From positions 1,550,001-1,614,000 of the forward strand of contig CBDIDH010000002.1 of NCBI GenBank assembly GCA_965277595.1: 64,000 bases of DNA, in the 5' to 3' direction. Below are positions 17,339 to 26,256 of this stretch, in pieces. The stretch is from CBDIDH01 sp965277595 (GTDB lineage: Bacteria > Planctomycetota > Planctomycetia > Isosphaerales > Isosphaeraceae). Below the pieces are notes generated by a model. It worked only from the letters and a program-made list of their open reading frames with translations, did not search any database and had not been told where the DNA came from. The number at the start of each line of letters is the position of its first letter. Within the stretch, counting starts at the first letter, position 1. The position numbers and the translations under genes are program-made.

Positions 17339-17404
17339 AAATTGGTGTCAATTCATTGTTTCTTGAAACCAATTTCTCTCGGAATCGGTCAAGGAAAATT
17401 GGTG
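17339..17404 (+). repeat. MITE-like element, disrupted (copy R3), abutting the group II intron
   Basis: AAATTGGTGTCAATTCATTG at the left end is followed by ACCAATTTCTCTCGGAATCG and GTCAAGGAAAATTGGTG. The core is shortened. AAATTGGT and ACCAATTT form a hairpin. The group II intron starts directly after the last GGTG. Confidence 0.75.
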
Positions 17405-19348
17405 GTGCGTCGTGGAAAGGTCTGATTCTCCAGTGGGTGCAAGTCCCACCCGGCTAACTCAGTCGCTCCAGCGGGTAGCTATCGAAGCGGTGGTGGAGGC
17501 AACGAAGCCGCCGGAGCCTTCGAGAAAACGGGTCGTGTCAGCGACTCGGCGAGTTCGCGGGCCGTAACGCGAGTGAACGTCGAGCAGGCCTCGAAAGATT
17601 TAACATGGAAGCCGACCCGCCCATTAATCGGGGAAGGCCGTGGCCGCTGGGGAAAGGAGGCTCACGCCTCGTGAAGCGACAAGAACCAGGGGTTCCACCG
17701 GGGTAATGACGACGGCATGCGAGCACAGGGAGAACCGAGGCAACACGGGAAACCCCATCGGTTGGGAGCGCGTGACTGCCCAACCGGACGCCCGCGAGGG
17801 ACAAGCCGGGCCGACCGGGGTGGCGGACAGGCTCGTAGTAGCGATGAAGCCGGTTAACACCGGTGGAGCGAAGGGGCCTGAGTTCAAGACCGACGTCCGA
17901 AAGAGCATGAGAACCAGGAGATTGGCGTGAGCCTTGCACCTCCCGAAAAGGTTCGGAAACTCCAGGCGACGTTGCATGCCAAAGCGAAGGGGTCGCCCGG
18001 CTATCGCTTCTATGCGCTGTACGACAAGGTGTACCGTCGCGACGTCCTGGAATTCGCCTTCGACCGCTGCCGCTCCAACGGTGGAGCGCCGGGGATCGAC
18101 GGCCAGACGTTCGCGGACATCGAGGCTTACGGCGTTGAAAAGTGGCTGGACGAACTGGCGGACGACCTGAGAAAGAAGACGTACCAACCGCGGCCGGTTC
18201 GCCGCGTGTTCATCCCCAAACCGGATGGCAAACAGCGGCCGCTGGGGATCGGGACGATTCGAGACCGCGTGGCGCAGATGGCGACGGTGCTGGTCCTGGA
18301 GCCGATCTTCGAGACGGACCTGGAGCCGGAGCAACACGCGTATCGGGCCGAGCACAGCGCCCTGGACGCCGTGAGGCAGGTCCACGGGCTGCTCAACTCG
18401 GGGCATACGGAGGTCGTTGACGCGGACTTGTCGGGTTACTTCGATAGCATCCCCCATCACGAACTGATGAAATCGGTCTCGCGGCGCGTCAGCGATCGGC
18501 ATCTCCTGAAGCTGATCACGATGTGGCTCGAAGCTCCGGTGGAAGAGGTCGACGACCGGGGGCGGCACCATCGGACGACCCGAAACAAGGACGAAAGCCG
18601 GGGCAGCCCGCAAGGGTCTCCGCTCTCGCCGCTCTTGGCGAACATCTACATGCGTCGGTTCATCCTGGGTTGGAAGACCTTGGGGCACGAGGGCCGTTTG
18701 GACGCTCACATCGTCAACTACGCCGATGACTTCGTGATCTGTTGCCGGGGCACCGCCGACGAGGCGATGCGGGTGATGCGGTCGATGATGTCCAGGCTGC
18801 GGCTGACGGTGAACGAGGCCAAGACGCGTCTCCGCCGGGTGCCCGAGGAGAGCGTCGATTTCCTGGGTTACACGATCGGGCTGTGTCACTCGCCGCGGAC
18901 GGGTCGATCGTACATCGGTACGAAACCGTCGGCGAAGAAGATCGACGGCCTCAAGGCCGAGATCCATGAGTTGACCAGTCGGAGATGGCTGTGGACGACG
19001 GTCGAAGACCGGGTGGCGAGACTGAACCGGACGCTTCTGGGTTGGTCGAACGACTTCTGTCTTGGGCCTGTGAGCCCGGCCTACCGAGCCATTGACCGCC
19101 ACGCGCGGCATCGGCTCCGCCAGTGGCTTCGAGGGAAGCACAAGGTGCAGAGTCGCGGGACCACACGATTCCCCGACGCGAGGCTTCATGACGAATTCGG
19201 CCTCATCCGCCTGAGCGACCGTCCTCGAAGCTTCCCGTGGGCGAAGGCGTGAGTTCTTGTCCGAGAGCCGGATGCGGGAAATCCGCCCGTCCGGTTCGAT
19301 GAGCGGGGAGTGGAAACGGAGCGTCAGCCACCGCGTCACTCCTCTTAT
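17405..19348 (+). mobile_element. Group II intron (ribozyme plus maturase)
   Basis: The 5' end GTGCGTCGTGGAAAGG fits the GUGYG consensus and is followed by the domain I segment GGGTGCAAGTCCCACC. Domain V is at ~19264-19297: GAGCCGGATGCGGGAAATCC closing with CCGTCCGGTTC. A domain VI stem (GGAGTG...CACTCC) follows and ends near 19348. Total length ~1.94 kb with the maturase ORF in domain IV. The intron lies between MITE-like copy R3 and the 3' end of the aspartyl-protease gene on the other strand. All parts look intact, so it may still be mobile. Confidence 0.92.
17927..19252 (+). CDS. Group II intron reverse transcriptase/maturase
   Basis: 441 residues from GTG 17927 with AGGAG seven bases upstream. 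RT motifs in order: NGGAPGIDGQTF, RPVRRVFIPKPDGKQRPLGI, VVDADLSGYFDSIPH (first catalytic Asp), QGSPLSPLLANIYM, and HIVNYADDFVICC with the YADD active site near residue 265. Maturase domain X follows (RTLLGWSNDF ... RLRQWLRGKH). There is no C-terminal HNH endonuclease, so mobility would rely on single-stranded targets or replication forks. The protein aids splicing and retrohoming of its host intron. Confidence 0.96.
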   Translation: MSLAPPEKVRKLQATLHAKAKGSPGYRFYALYDKVYRRDVLEFAFDRCRSNGGAPGIDGQTFADIEAYGVEKWLDELADDLRKKTYQPRPVRRVFIPKPDGKQRPLGIGTIRDRVAQMATVLVLEPIFETDLEPEQHAYRAEHSALDAVRQVHGLLNSGHTEVVDADLSGYFDSIPHHELMKSVSRRVSDRHLLKLITMWLEAPVEEVDDRGRHHRTTRNKDESRGSPQGSPLSPLLANIYMRRFILGWKTLGHEGRLDAHIVNYADDFVICCRGTADEAMRVMRSMMSRLRLTVNEAKTRLRRVPEESVDFLGYTIGLCHSPRTGRSYIGTKPSAKKIDGLKAEIHELTSRRWLWTTVEDRVARLNRTLLGWSNDFCLGPVSPAYRAIDRHARHRLRQWLRGKHKVQSRGTTRFPDARLHDEFGLIRLSDRPRSFPWAKA

Positions 19349-19787
19349 GGCAAGGTTAAGCAGAATGTCCCCGCCGAGCCGTCGAATTCCAGTCGCCATA
19401 ATCTCATGACGTCCCAACCAAGCAGCGCCTCGACCCCGAAGGCGCTCAGGTCCTGGGCGCCGGTAACCCAAAGGCTCCGCGCCACGGAACCCGTAATGTC
19501 CCCGGCGAGGTCAAGGTCAATGGAATAGGTGGGCGCAATCAAAAACTCTCGCGCGGACGTTGCGGAATGGACATGAGATGTACCTCTCGGGTCCAGTTCC
19601 AGGTCGTCGATGACCGACTTTGACACGAACGTGGTTGTCGCCCCGGTGTCGATCAGGGCTCGGACCAGTCGGGGCATAACAAGTTGCTCGTGCCCTTCGT
19701 CCCTTCGCGCGGTCCGCGATTCGCGTTCACGTACAGTTCGATCACGGGAAGCCCGGATGCTTCCAACACACCTTCTACAATGACCAA
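19345..19787 (-). pseudogene. Retropepsin-like aspartyl protease, 5' frameshifted (copy 1)
   Basis: The product carries a clear retropepsin motif, RALIDTGATTTFVSKSVIDD, and a second conserved half ending GAQDLSAFGVEALLGWDVM. Compared with the copy at 27950-28396 it lacks seven bases at about 19719, which puts its first ~24 codons (VIVEGVLEASGLPVIELYV, from a TTG at 19787) out of frame with the rest. An internal start (MPRLVRALIDTG) could still give a short protein with the catalytic Asp. Its start overlaps the end of the DUF5678 fusion gene by 13 bases, so the pair was translationally coupled. The group II intron begins at its stop codon. Confidence 0.7.
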
Positions 19788-21346
19788 GGGACAACGCCTA
19801 GGGGCGCCACGATGATCGGCTCGTTCGCGACCACCTGCTTGATGTACAGAGGCCCAAGACCCCAACGAGCGTAGCCAACTCGTTGCGCCTCTTCCGCGGA
19901 AACGAAGGGTCCTTCCATCGCGTCGCCGACCAGTACCACGTACTGCCCCTCGGCCCGCGCGAGAAGTTCGGGCTTGAGGCTCTCAAAGGCCGCGCACTCG
20001 ACGTCGAAGCCGCGGAAGGGACGACGCGGTCGCCCCGACGGATTGCGCGCGGCGATCGGCGGTGATGCCGGGGGCGTTTCCAGGGAGTTCGCTCGCAATC
20101 GATCGCGAGGCACTCCGGCCGGGTCCGCGTTCGAGAACGCGACATCCGCCGCTAACTCCAGGGTCGCGCCCGTCTCCGGGGCCAGGGCGATCGTGGACGA
20201 AAGGAGTGTCGCAGCCGCCTTTCGCCAGTTGAGACTCATTGACGGCCGGTCGGGAATCTGGATTGGCTCCAAAGGCTGGCCCGAACGCCCCGGCAGGGCA
20301 ACATACGCGGCCCACCGCTCGTGCGTGTTCCGCAGCGACAAGTCGAGTTTGCGCAAAACGGCTTCCAGGGCGGGTCGATTCTCCTCGCCGCAGTCGGCGA
20401 AAGAAACCCAGAGCCTTGGTATTAGCCCGAGACGGTCTGACGTTTTCTTGAGGTCATCGCACAACTTCGAAGCGAGTCCCCCCCCACGATACCGCGGGCG
20501 GACGAAAAGGTCTTCGATGTCAAGAAATCCACCCCGGACGTTCGCCAGGGCCCACGCCATCCTCTCATCGGCCGCGTCGTCGTAGATCTCGAGCCCGTAC
20601 GAATGGCCGCCCTGAAGAACGTCAGGCAGACCATACATCAGTTCGCAAGGTTTTGAATGGACGATTACCCTTGGCGCCAATTTCATGACAAGAGATCGGG
20701 CTAACTGCTTTGTCCAATATCCTTGAGAAATGATCCAGGTTTCGATCGAGCGGTCCTTGAAAGAGCGATAGGAAAGCGTTCCCAGGCCGTTGTCGCCCCA
20801 TTCGGGTCCCCAACTGTTGATAAACTTGAGCCTCCCTGACGTATCATCATAGGCGCAAAAGCCAACTGCATGGCTGCCGATGATCACGTCAGTCTCGCGG
20901 GGGTCGGGGATAACACCCTTCTCGGCGTCGAACCAGTCTTCGGTAATCCGAAAGGATGTGGAGGGCAAGTGTTGAGACACCAAGGCTTGTCGGAATTCTT
21001 TGAAATCGCGGACACGTCTGTAATAACGAATCCGCCGCGATTTGGCGGCCATGTCCAGACCGGGCGGCTCACGCGGAGGCCAGTCCTCTCCCCTCGCCCG
21101 CGATGTATCCCAATCCGCGAATGTGAGACAACCCCAACCGAAAAACACTCTGTTTGAAGTGATCGGCCAAACACCAAGGCCCGGCTCTCCCGGCAATGTT
21201 CCCTCAAGTTGCCGCGCACGGAGAAAACCGTACATCGCATTCAACTGGGACGGATCAACACGCGCGGAAGCGGGTCCGTGCGCGTGTGTTTGCCTCGACG
21301 GATTGCGATCGGCCGATTTTTTCCGTCGACTCCGCTTGCCCATCAT
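19775..21346 (-). CDS. Fusion: papain-like half-domain, GNAT acetyltransferase, DUF5678
   Basis: 523 residues from an ATG pair at 21346 with GGGAGG upstream. Residues ~30-210 end in GSHAVGFCAYDDTSGRLKFI and NSWGPEWGDNGLGTL, the His and Asn regions of papain-like (C1) peptidases; the usual GxCW cysteine motif is not seen. Residues ~235-350 form a GNAT fold with the acetyl-CoA loop IEDLFVRPRYRGGGLASKL. The C-terminal ~80 residues are a DUF5678 domain (FESLKPELLARAEGQYVVLV ... GLGPLYIKQV). DUF5678 genes often precede a retropepsin-like gene, as here. Function unknown; a protein-modification role is only a guess. Confidence 0.75.
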   Translation of the reverse strand: MMGKRSRRKKSADRNPSRQTHAHGPASARVDPSQLNAMYGFLRARQLEGTLPGEPGLGVWPITSNRVFFGWGCLTFADWDTSRARGEDWPPREPPGLDMAAKSRRIRYYRRVRDFKEFRQALVSQHLPSTSFRITEDWFDAEKGVIPDPRETDVIIGSHAVGFCAYDDTSGRLKFINSWGPEWGDNGLGTLSYRSFKDRSIETWIISQGYWTKQLARSLVMKLAPRVIVHSKPCELMYGLPDVLQGGHSYGLEIYDDAADERMAWALANVRGGFLDIEDLFVRPRYRGGGLASKLCDDLKKTSDRLGLIPRLWVSFADCGEENRPALEAVLRKLDLSLRNTHERWAAYVALPGRSGQPLEPIQIPDRPSMSLNWRKAAATLLSSTIALAPETGATLELAADVAFSNADPAGVPRDRLRANSLETPPASPPIAARNPSGRPRRPFRGFDVECAAFESLKPELLARAEGQYVVLVGDAMEGPFVSAEEAQRVGYARWGLGPLYIKQVVANEPIIVAPLGVVPWSL

Positions 21347-21416
21347 GATCCTCCCAGTCCACCCTATCATTTTACAGGAAGGTGACAAGGTACGGGAGGC
21401 GGGCAAATCGATACGA

Positions 21417-22457
21417 TCACGCCGTGTGAGACTCGGGCGTCAGTCGGCGGGAGACCTCGGCGGCGACGGCGGAGGTGAAACTCTCGGTTGACTCACGGCC
21501 GCCGAGGTCGCCGGTGCGGATGCCCTGGCGGAGGAGGTCGAGCGTCGTGTTCTTGACGGCCTGGCCAACGCTGATCTCGCCAATCTGGTAGAGAAGCATC
21601 GAAAGGGCCAGAAAAATCGCCGTTGGGTTCGCGAGGTTCTTGCCGGCGATGTCGGGCGCCGTGCCGTGCGCGGCGTCGAAGAGTGCCACGCGGACGACCG
21701 CCGCCGGGTCAAAGGCCAGGTTGGAACTCGCCCCGATCCCCAGCGAGCCGGCAAGGCCGCAGGCCATGTCGGAAAGGAAGTCGCCGTACTCGTTCAGCAC
21801 CAGAACGATCTGGAACTTCTCGGGCGCCATGATCACCTTGCCGAGCAGGGCGTCAAACAACTCGACGTTGTGCGGGACCTCGGGAAAGGACGCCGCGACC
21901 TCCTTCGAAACGCTCTCGAAAAGGCCGTCGGTCGCCTTCTGGATCGTGTACTTCGAGGCGGTCGTCACCCGCTTGTCCGTCTTTCGCGCCAGGCCGAAGG
22001 CATAGCGGGCGGCCTCGCGGACAGGCCCGCGCTCGACGATCCGCAGGCTCACCGCGCCGTCGTTGCCGATCATCCGGCCGGGGTCGTCGTAAGTGCCTCC
22101 GGTGGCGATTCGGACGATGTCCAGGTCAAGCTCTCTGCGAAAGTTCGTCGGCACGCCGGGAATCGTGTACACGGGCCGATGGATCACCGAGAGGTCGAGC
22201 CGGCGCCGGAGAACCTGGTTCGGGCTTTCCTCGGCGGTGATCGTCGGGTGTTTGAGCGCGACCTTCGTCGCGGTGATCGTCTCGACCGCCTCTTGATACA
22301 CGGCGGCCTTGCGCGCCCGGCGATTCTCCAGCGAGAGGTCGACCGGCACGAAGTCGAGGCGGACCGGCAGGGCCTCGGCCAGCGTGTGAATGGCGCGTGA
22401 AAGCTCGGGGCCGATCCCGTCGCCCAGCAACTCGGTGACCTGATACGTCGGTCGCAT
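21417..22457 (-). CDS. Isocitrate/isopropylmalate dehydrogenase family protein
   Basis: 346 residues. The N terminus has LLGDGIGPEL; the middle has RATGGTYDD-type residues (IATGGTYDDPGRMI) and a K-Y pair in TASKYTIQKATDGLF. The metal-binding region is LNEYGDFLSDMACGLAGSLG, and the cofactor loop is DAAHGTAPDIAGKNLANPTA. The family performs oxidative decarboxylation of 2-hydroxy acids with NAD(P). The sequence does not let me choose between isocitrate, isopropylmalate, homoisocitrate and tartrate-type substrates. No leu or TCA-cycle genes are adjacent. Confidence 0.85.
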   Translation of the reverse strand: MRPTYQVTELLGDGIGPELSRAIHTLAEALPVRLDFVPVDLSLENRRARKAAVYQEAVETITATKVALKHPTITAEESPNQVLRRRLDLSVIHRPVYTIPGVPTNFRRELDLDIVRIATGGTYDDPGRMIGNDGAVSLRIVERGPVREAARYAFGLARKTDKRVTTASKYTIQKATDGLFESVSKEVAASFPEVPHNVELFDALLGKVIMAPEKFQIVLVLNEYGDFLSDMACGLAGSLGIGASSNLAFDPAAVVRVALFDAAHGTAPDIAGKNLANPTAIFLALSMLLYQIGEISVGQAVKNTTLDLLRQGIRTGDLGGRESTESFTSAVAAEVSRRLTPESHTA

Positions 22458-22891
22458 GATCGGTCCCGGTCCCCCGCCTTTTCGGCGAAACAGACGCCCC
22501 GACGTCCCCGGCAGGGTCAGGGCGATTTTCGAGCAAGGATTGTAAAGGCTGACACCGAAGGCGTCAAACTCGCTCGCTCAAAGGTCGCGGCATTCTCGGG
22601 CAAGAAGGGCCGAGGACGGATGACCGATGGCCAGGGCAAGACCGATGATCTCATGCTCCGATCCTGGGCATCGGTCCTTCGCCTTGAGAAGAAATTCGGT
22701 CTGGCGCGAGGATCTTGGCAGGCCGCGGAAATGGCGGGTATACTTGACTGATCGTCTTGCGCGGTCAAAGTCGCGTGAAAGAGTTGAAGGGCGGGCGTTG
22801 CCCCCGCGTAGCGTAGGATGGTTTTCAAACCCCCCCCTTTTTTTGGGATTGTCCAAGAAAACGAAAAAAGGGCCGGGCGGGAGACGTCTCG
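22458..22891. other. Intergenic region with a degenerate ATGACC-word palindrome
   Basis: At 22618-22700 GGATGACCGATGGCCAGGGC is followed by GATCCTGGGCATCGGTCCTT, a worn copy of the palindromic word family. A run of eight C then seven T occurs near 22831-22847. I see no gene in this stretch. Confidence 0.5.
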
Positions 22892-23479
22892 ATGTCGACA
22901 ACCGGGAAAGTCCTGTGCGTCCTCGTCATCCTGGCGGCTGTGCCCTGGATGCTGCTGACGGCCGCGGTCTCGCAACTGAACCATAACGGCGCCGAGGCGG
23001 TCGAGAAACTTAAAACCGACGTCGCCAAGCTTGATTCGGATCTGGAAAAGGCCACCCGCGACCTCCAAAAGGCCAAGGACGACTGGGCCCAGGATCAGGT
23101 CGTTACCCAGAACACCCTGACCGTCCTTGAAGCGCGTCAGACCGACCTGGCCAAGGCCAAGTCGACCATCCAGGAAATTTCCAGCCGGGTCGCCCTTCAG
23201 CTTGCCGACGCCGAGTCGAATGACAAAAACGCCGCGATCAATCGCGATCAGCGGATTGCCCAGAAAAAGGCCGAGATTGACGCCCTGGCCAAGGCCAAGG
23301 CCGAGGTCGAATCGCTCAAGACCGAGCGAACTGAACTGGTCAATCGGCTCAGCGAACTCCGCGAGAAGTTCAAGACAACCCTGCAAGAAAACCGGTCCCT
23401 GACCGATCGCGTCCAGAAGAAAGACAGCAACTCCGGCGCCTCGCGCCCTGTATCCCGCCCCGCCTCGTTCTCACGCTGA
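22892..23479 (+). CDS. Membrane-anchored coiled-coil protein
   Basis: 195 residues. An N-terminal hydrophobic helix (VLCVLVILAAVPWMLLTAAV, ~7-26) is followed by ~140 residues of almost continuous heptad-type coiled coil rich in Lys, Glu, Asp and Ala (KTDVAKLDSDLEKATRDLQK). The tail is Ser/Arg/Pro-rich. It probably forms an oligomeric rod on the outer face of the inner membrane. GGGAGA precedes the ATG. No family is recognised. Confidence 0.75.
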   Translation: MSTTGKVLCVLVILAAVPWMLLTAAVSQLNHNGAEAVEKLKTDVAKLDSDLEKATRDLQKAKDDWAQDQVVTQNTLTVLEARQTDLAKAKSTIQEISSRVALQLADAESNDKNAAINRDQRIAQKKAEIDALAKAKAEVESLKTERTELVNRLSELREKFKTTLQENRSLTDRVQKKDSNSGASRPVSRPASFSR

Positions 23480-23553
23480 GTTCACACCAACGCCAGGGCC
23501 GAGCGAGCGAAGCGAGACCGGCCGGGGACGGTCGGCCGGGAGGCGTCTGAAGG

Positions 23554-24582
23554 ATGATCGACGGGAAGGGAGTTGAGGAGGGGCTCGACTCCGGACGACG
23601 GGGCGAAGGCCCCGCGACCGTCGCTTCCAAAGCCCTCCCTCGCGAGGCGGGTCCGGCCTGGGTGGGCATTGTCGCCAACGCCGGGTCGGGACGCGGTCGA
23701 GGACGTGAAAAGGTCGCCAGGCTCGTTCGCGAACTCAGTCGGGCCGGACTGCCGACCCGGATCGCCTGGACCCCAACCGAGCGCACAGCGCTCGTCGCGG
23801 GGGCGGCCGACGACTCCGATTGCCGTTGCCTGGTCGCCGTCGGCGGCGATGGCACGGTCGCCGCGCTCGTGAATGAGCGGCCGACCGTGCCGATCACGGT
23901 CTTGCCTTGCGGGACCGAAAACCTCTTCGCCCGCCACTTCCGGCTCGGCCGCGACCCGGCCCGCCTTGCCGAGACGATCGCGTCGGGGCAGGTTCTCGGG
24001 GTCGACCTGGGTTGTCTCCGCGGCCGGAGGTTCGCCCTGATGGCCGGCTTCGGTTTCGATGCCGACGTGGTGACCCGCCATCACCTGGCCCGGGTTCGCC
24101 GGACCGGCTTGCCAAGGCCGACGAACCGGGTCGCGTATGTCGAGCCGGTACTCACGTCGAGTTTCTCCTATCGGTTCCCGGCGATGACGGTGACGGTGAC
24201 CGACCCCGGCGGCGAGGAAACGCTGGTCGGCTCGACGGTCTTCGTCTTCAACCTGCCGCGATACGCCCTGGGGCTCCCTTTCGCGCCGACGGCCGTCGGC
24301 GATGACGGCTGGCTAGACCTGGTCGTCTTTCGCGACCCTGGCCCCTTTCAGGCGCTTCATTATCTCTGGCTGGTCGTGCGCGGCCTGCATTTGCGACGCC
24401 CCGGGGTCTTTCATCGCAAGGTTCGCCGCGCCCAAATCAGCGCACCCGACCGCATCCCCGTCCAGCTTGACGGCGACCCCGCCGGGTTTCTCGACGGCGG
24501 CCTCGGCGCGGGCTGGGAAGTCGACGTCTTGCCCGAGGCAATGGACGTCCTCGTCCCCAGAGGGGTGGTTGGAAACGGATGA
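23554..24582 (+). CDS. Diacylglycerol kinase-family lipid kinase
   Basis: 342 residues of the YegS/BmrU/DgkB type. The ATP-binding GGDGT lies at ~97-101 (LVAVGGDGTVAALVNE), followed by LPCGTENLFARHF and a second-domain segment FDADVVTRHHL. C-terminal residues VQLDGDPAGF match the usual xDGE/DGD family ending. It phosphorylates a membrane lipid such as diacylglycerol; the exact substrate is unknown. The gene is followed after ~50 bases by kdsA, so both may serve envelope lipid synthesis. Confidence 0.9.
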   Translation: MIDGKGVEEGLDSGRRGEGPATVASKALPREAGPAWVGIVANAGSGRGRGREKVARLVRELSRAGLPTRIAWTPTERTALVAGAADDSDCRCLVAVGGDGTVAALVNERPTVPITVLPCGTENLFARHFRLGRDPARLAETIASGQVLGVDLGCLRGRRFALMAGFGFDADVVTRHHLARVRRTGLPRPTNRVAYVEPVLTSSFSYRFPAMTVTVTDPGGEETLVGSTVFVFNLPRYALGLPFAPTAVGDDGWLDLVVFRDPGPFQALHYLWLVVRGLHLRRPGVFHRKVRRAQISAPDRIPVQLDGDPAGFLDGGLGAGWEVDVLPEAMDVLVPRGVVGNG

Positions 24583-24635
24583 GTTGTCGGCCTGTTCGCT
24601 CGCTCGTTTGATCGATCCACAAGGAGGGTAGGAAG

Positions 24636-25511
24636 ATGGTTCTCGTGCCGAATCCGGTCAAGGTTGGCCCCGTGAAGGTCGGCCGGGGCGAGCCGCTGGC
24701 GCTGATCGCCGGTCCTTGCGTGATGGAGCCGAACGACCTGACGATGGTCATCGCGCGTCGCCTCCGCGAAATTTGCGGGCGGCTGGGCGTCCCCTTGATC
24801 TTCAAGGCGTCCTTCGACAAGGCGAACCGGACCGCAAAATCCAGCTTTCGCGGACCGGGGATGGACGACGGCCTCAAGGTTTTCGAGCGCGTCAAGGCCG
24901 AGACCGGTCTGCCCGTGACGACCGATGTTCATGAGTCGCATCAGGCCGCGCCGATTGCCTCGGTGGTTGACCTGCTTCAGATTCCCGCCTTTCTCGCCAG
25001 GCAGACCGACCTTCTTGAAGCCTCGGCGGCGACGGGTCGCCCCTTGAACGTCAAGAAGGGGCAGTTCATGGCCCCCTGGGACATGGCCAACGTCGTCGCC
25101 AAGATCACCTCGGCGAGCGACTCGGGAGTGCTTCTGACCGAGCGCGGAACGACCTTTGGTTACGGCCGGCTCGTCAACGACTTCCGGGCGATTCCCCAGA
25201 TGCAGGCCACGGGCGCCCCTGTTGTCTTTGACGCCACGCACTCGGTCCAGCTTCCGGGCGCCGGGGCCGGCGGCACGGTAACCTCGGGCGAGCGCGCGAT
25301 GGTCCCCTATCTCACCAAAGCGGCCGTTGCCGCCGGTTGCGACGCCCTCTTCCTCGAAGTCCACCCCCGCCCCGACGAGGCCCTTTCCGACGGACCGAAC
25401 GCCTTGCAAATCGACGACCTTGAAGGTCTCCTGCGTGTTTGCCTCCGCATCCGCGAGGCGATCACCGTCGGCGAACATCCCGGAACGCCGAGACTGAACA
25501 ACGGCGGGTAA
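24636..25511 (+). CDS. kdsA: 3-deoxy-8-phosphooctulonate synthase (KDO-8-P synthase)
   Basis: 291 residues of the class I DAHP/KDO8P aldolase family. It condenses phosphoenolpyruvate with D-arabinose 5-phosphate to give KDO 8-phosphate, the first committed step toward the KDO of lipopolysaccharide. Landmarks: LIAGPCVMEP at the PEP site, IFKASFDKANRTAKSSFRGP, TTDVHE, LNVKKGQFMAPWDM, FDATHSVQLPG and LFLEVHPRPDEALSDG. Length and spacing are normal. AGGAGG lies before ATG 24636. It indicates a Gram-negative-type outer membrane with LPS. Confidence 0.96.
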   Translation: MVLVPNPVKVGPVKVGRGEPLALIAGPCVMEPNDLTMVIARRLREICGRLGVPLIFKASFDKANRTAKSSFRGPGMDDGLKVFERVKAETGLPVTTDVHESHQAAPIASVVDLLQIPAFLARQTDLLEASAATGRPLNVKKGQFMAPWDMANVVAKITSASDSGVLLTERGTTFGYGRLVNDFRAIPQMQATGAPVVFDATHSVQLPGAGAGGTVTSGERAMVPYLTKAAVAAGCDALFLEVHPRPDEALSDGPNALQIDDLEGLLRVCLRIREAITVGEHPGTPRLNNGG

Positions 25512-25527
25512 GAAACCCGGAAACGGG

Positions 25528-26091
25528 TCAGTTCCGAGACCTTCCAATGACCCCCTCGCTCGTTTTCGTCCTGTTGTCGACCACGACCACTCGGTCTTCT
25601 ACAAAATTGTCCAGATCGGCGAGGAACGTGTGTGCGGGGGTGCGAATCTCGCCCTGGATGGGGATCGTCCCAAACGTGAGGTCTTCCGAGTAGAAGTGGA
25701 CAAGAACGGCCAGTTCCTCGGTCGATTTCAGAAGATTGACGAGAATCGCGCGCACATCCTCACAGAGCCCGTGAAAGGGCTCGTAGGGAGCTGACCCATG
25801 CTTTGAACTGGCTTCAAGAGCCCGACGGATCTTGAGTTCCGACCAGCCATTCTTCTCGTACTTCCGGCGCAATCGGTCCGTCTTCGATTCGTCAGGGCGT
25901 TGAGAAATTGGCCTTAGGTACAGGTCGCGCGAGCACATTCCACGGATCAACAGAAAGGTTCGATAACCGGCCGGAAGCACCCTGAGGATCGAGACGTTCT
26001 CGCACGGAAAGGACCGAAATCCACGCGGGACCGCCCGCGCGAAATCCGCCGCGTGAGCATCCGGAACGCCGATCGTCAGGAAATAACACAT
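25528..26091 (-). CDS. Hypothetical protein
   Basis: 187 residues starting MCYFLTIGVPDAHAADFARAV with a mixed alpha/beta composition and a basic middle (DESKTDRLRRKYEKNGW). No family is recognised. The last third (ELAVLVHFYSEDLTFGTIPI) looks globular. A worn copy of ~70 bases from its 5' region, including the codons for RGFR...WISVLP, lies at 43290-43375 (see findings). It converges on kdsA with an 16-base gap. Confidence 0.55.
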   Translation of the reverse strand: MCYFLTIGVPDAHAADFARAVPRGFRSFPCENVSILRVLPAGYRTFLLIRGMCSRDLYLRPISQRPDESKTDRLRRKYEKNGWSELKIRRALEASSKHGSAPYEPFHGLCEDVRAILVNLLKSTEELAVLVHFYSEDLTFGTIPIQGEIRTPAHTFLADLDNFVEDRVVVVDNRTKTSEGVIGRSRN

Positions 26092-26131
26092 AAAGTTTTC
26101 TTCCGGTCACTCCGCGAGCTTGTTCGGGGGG

Positions 26132-26190
26132 AATTGGTGTCGCGGAAAGGCCAGGCCAACACCGTCGTAAAATGAATTGACACCAATTTC
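26132..26190 (+). repeat. MITE-like element, short form (copy R4)
   Basis: Ends AATTGGTGTCGCGG and AAAATGAATTGACACCAATT with a shortened core (AGGCCAGGCCAACACCGTCG). Two further ACCAATTTCCCC words follow to ~26212. It lies directly upstream of the cas2 remnant. Confidence 0.8.
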
Positions 26191-26256
26191 CCCACCAATT
26201 TCCCCAATTTCCATGCGTCCTACACCGGCTTCACCGTCCGCTGAGGAATTGGATTG

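Noticed and set aside
17927..19252. Diversity-generating retroelement or retron reverse transcriptase
   Set aside because: The protein has a maturase domain X and is flanked by group II domain I and domain V RNA; no template or variable repeat pair is seen.
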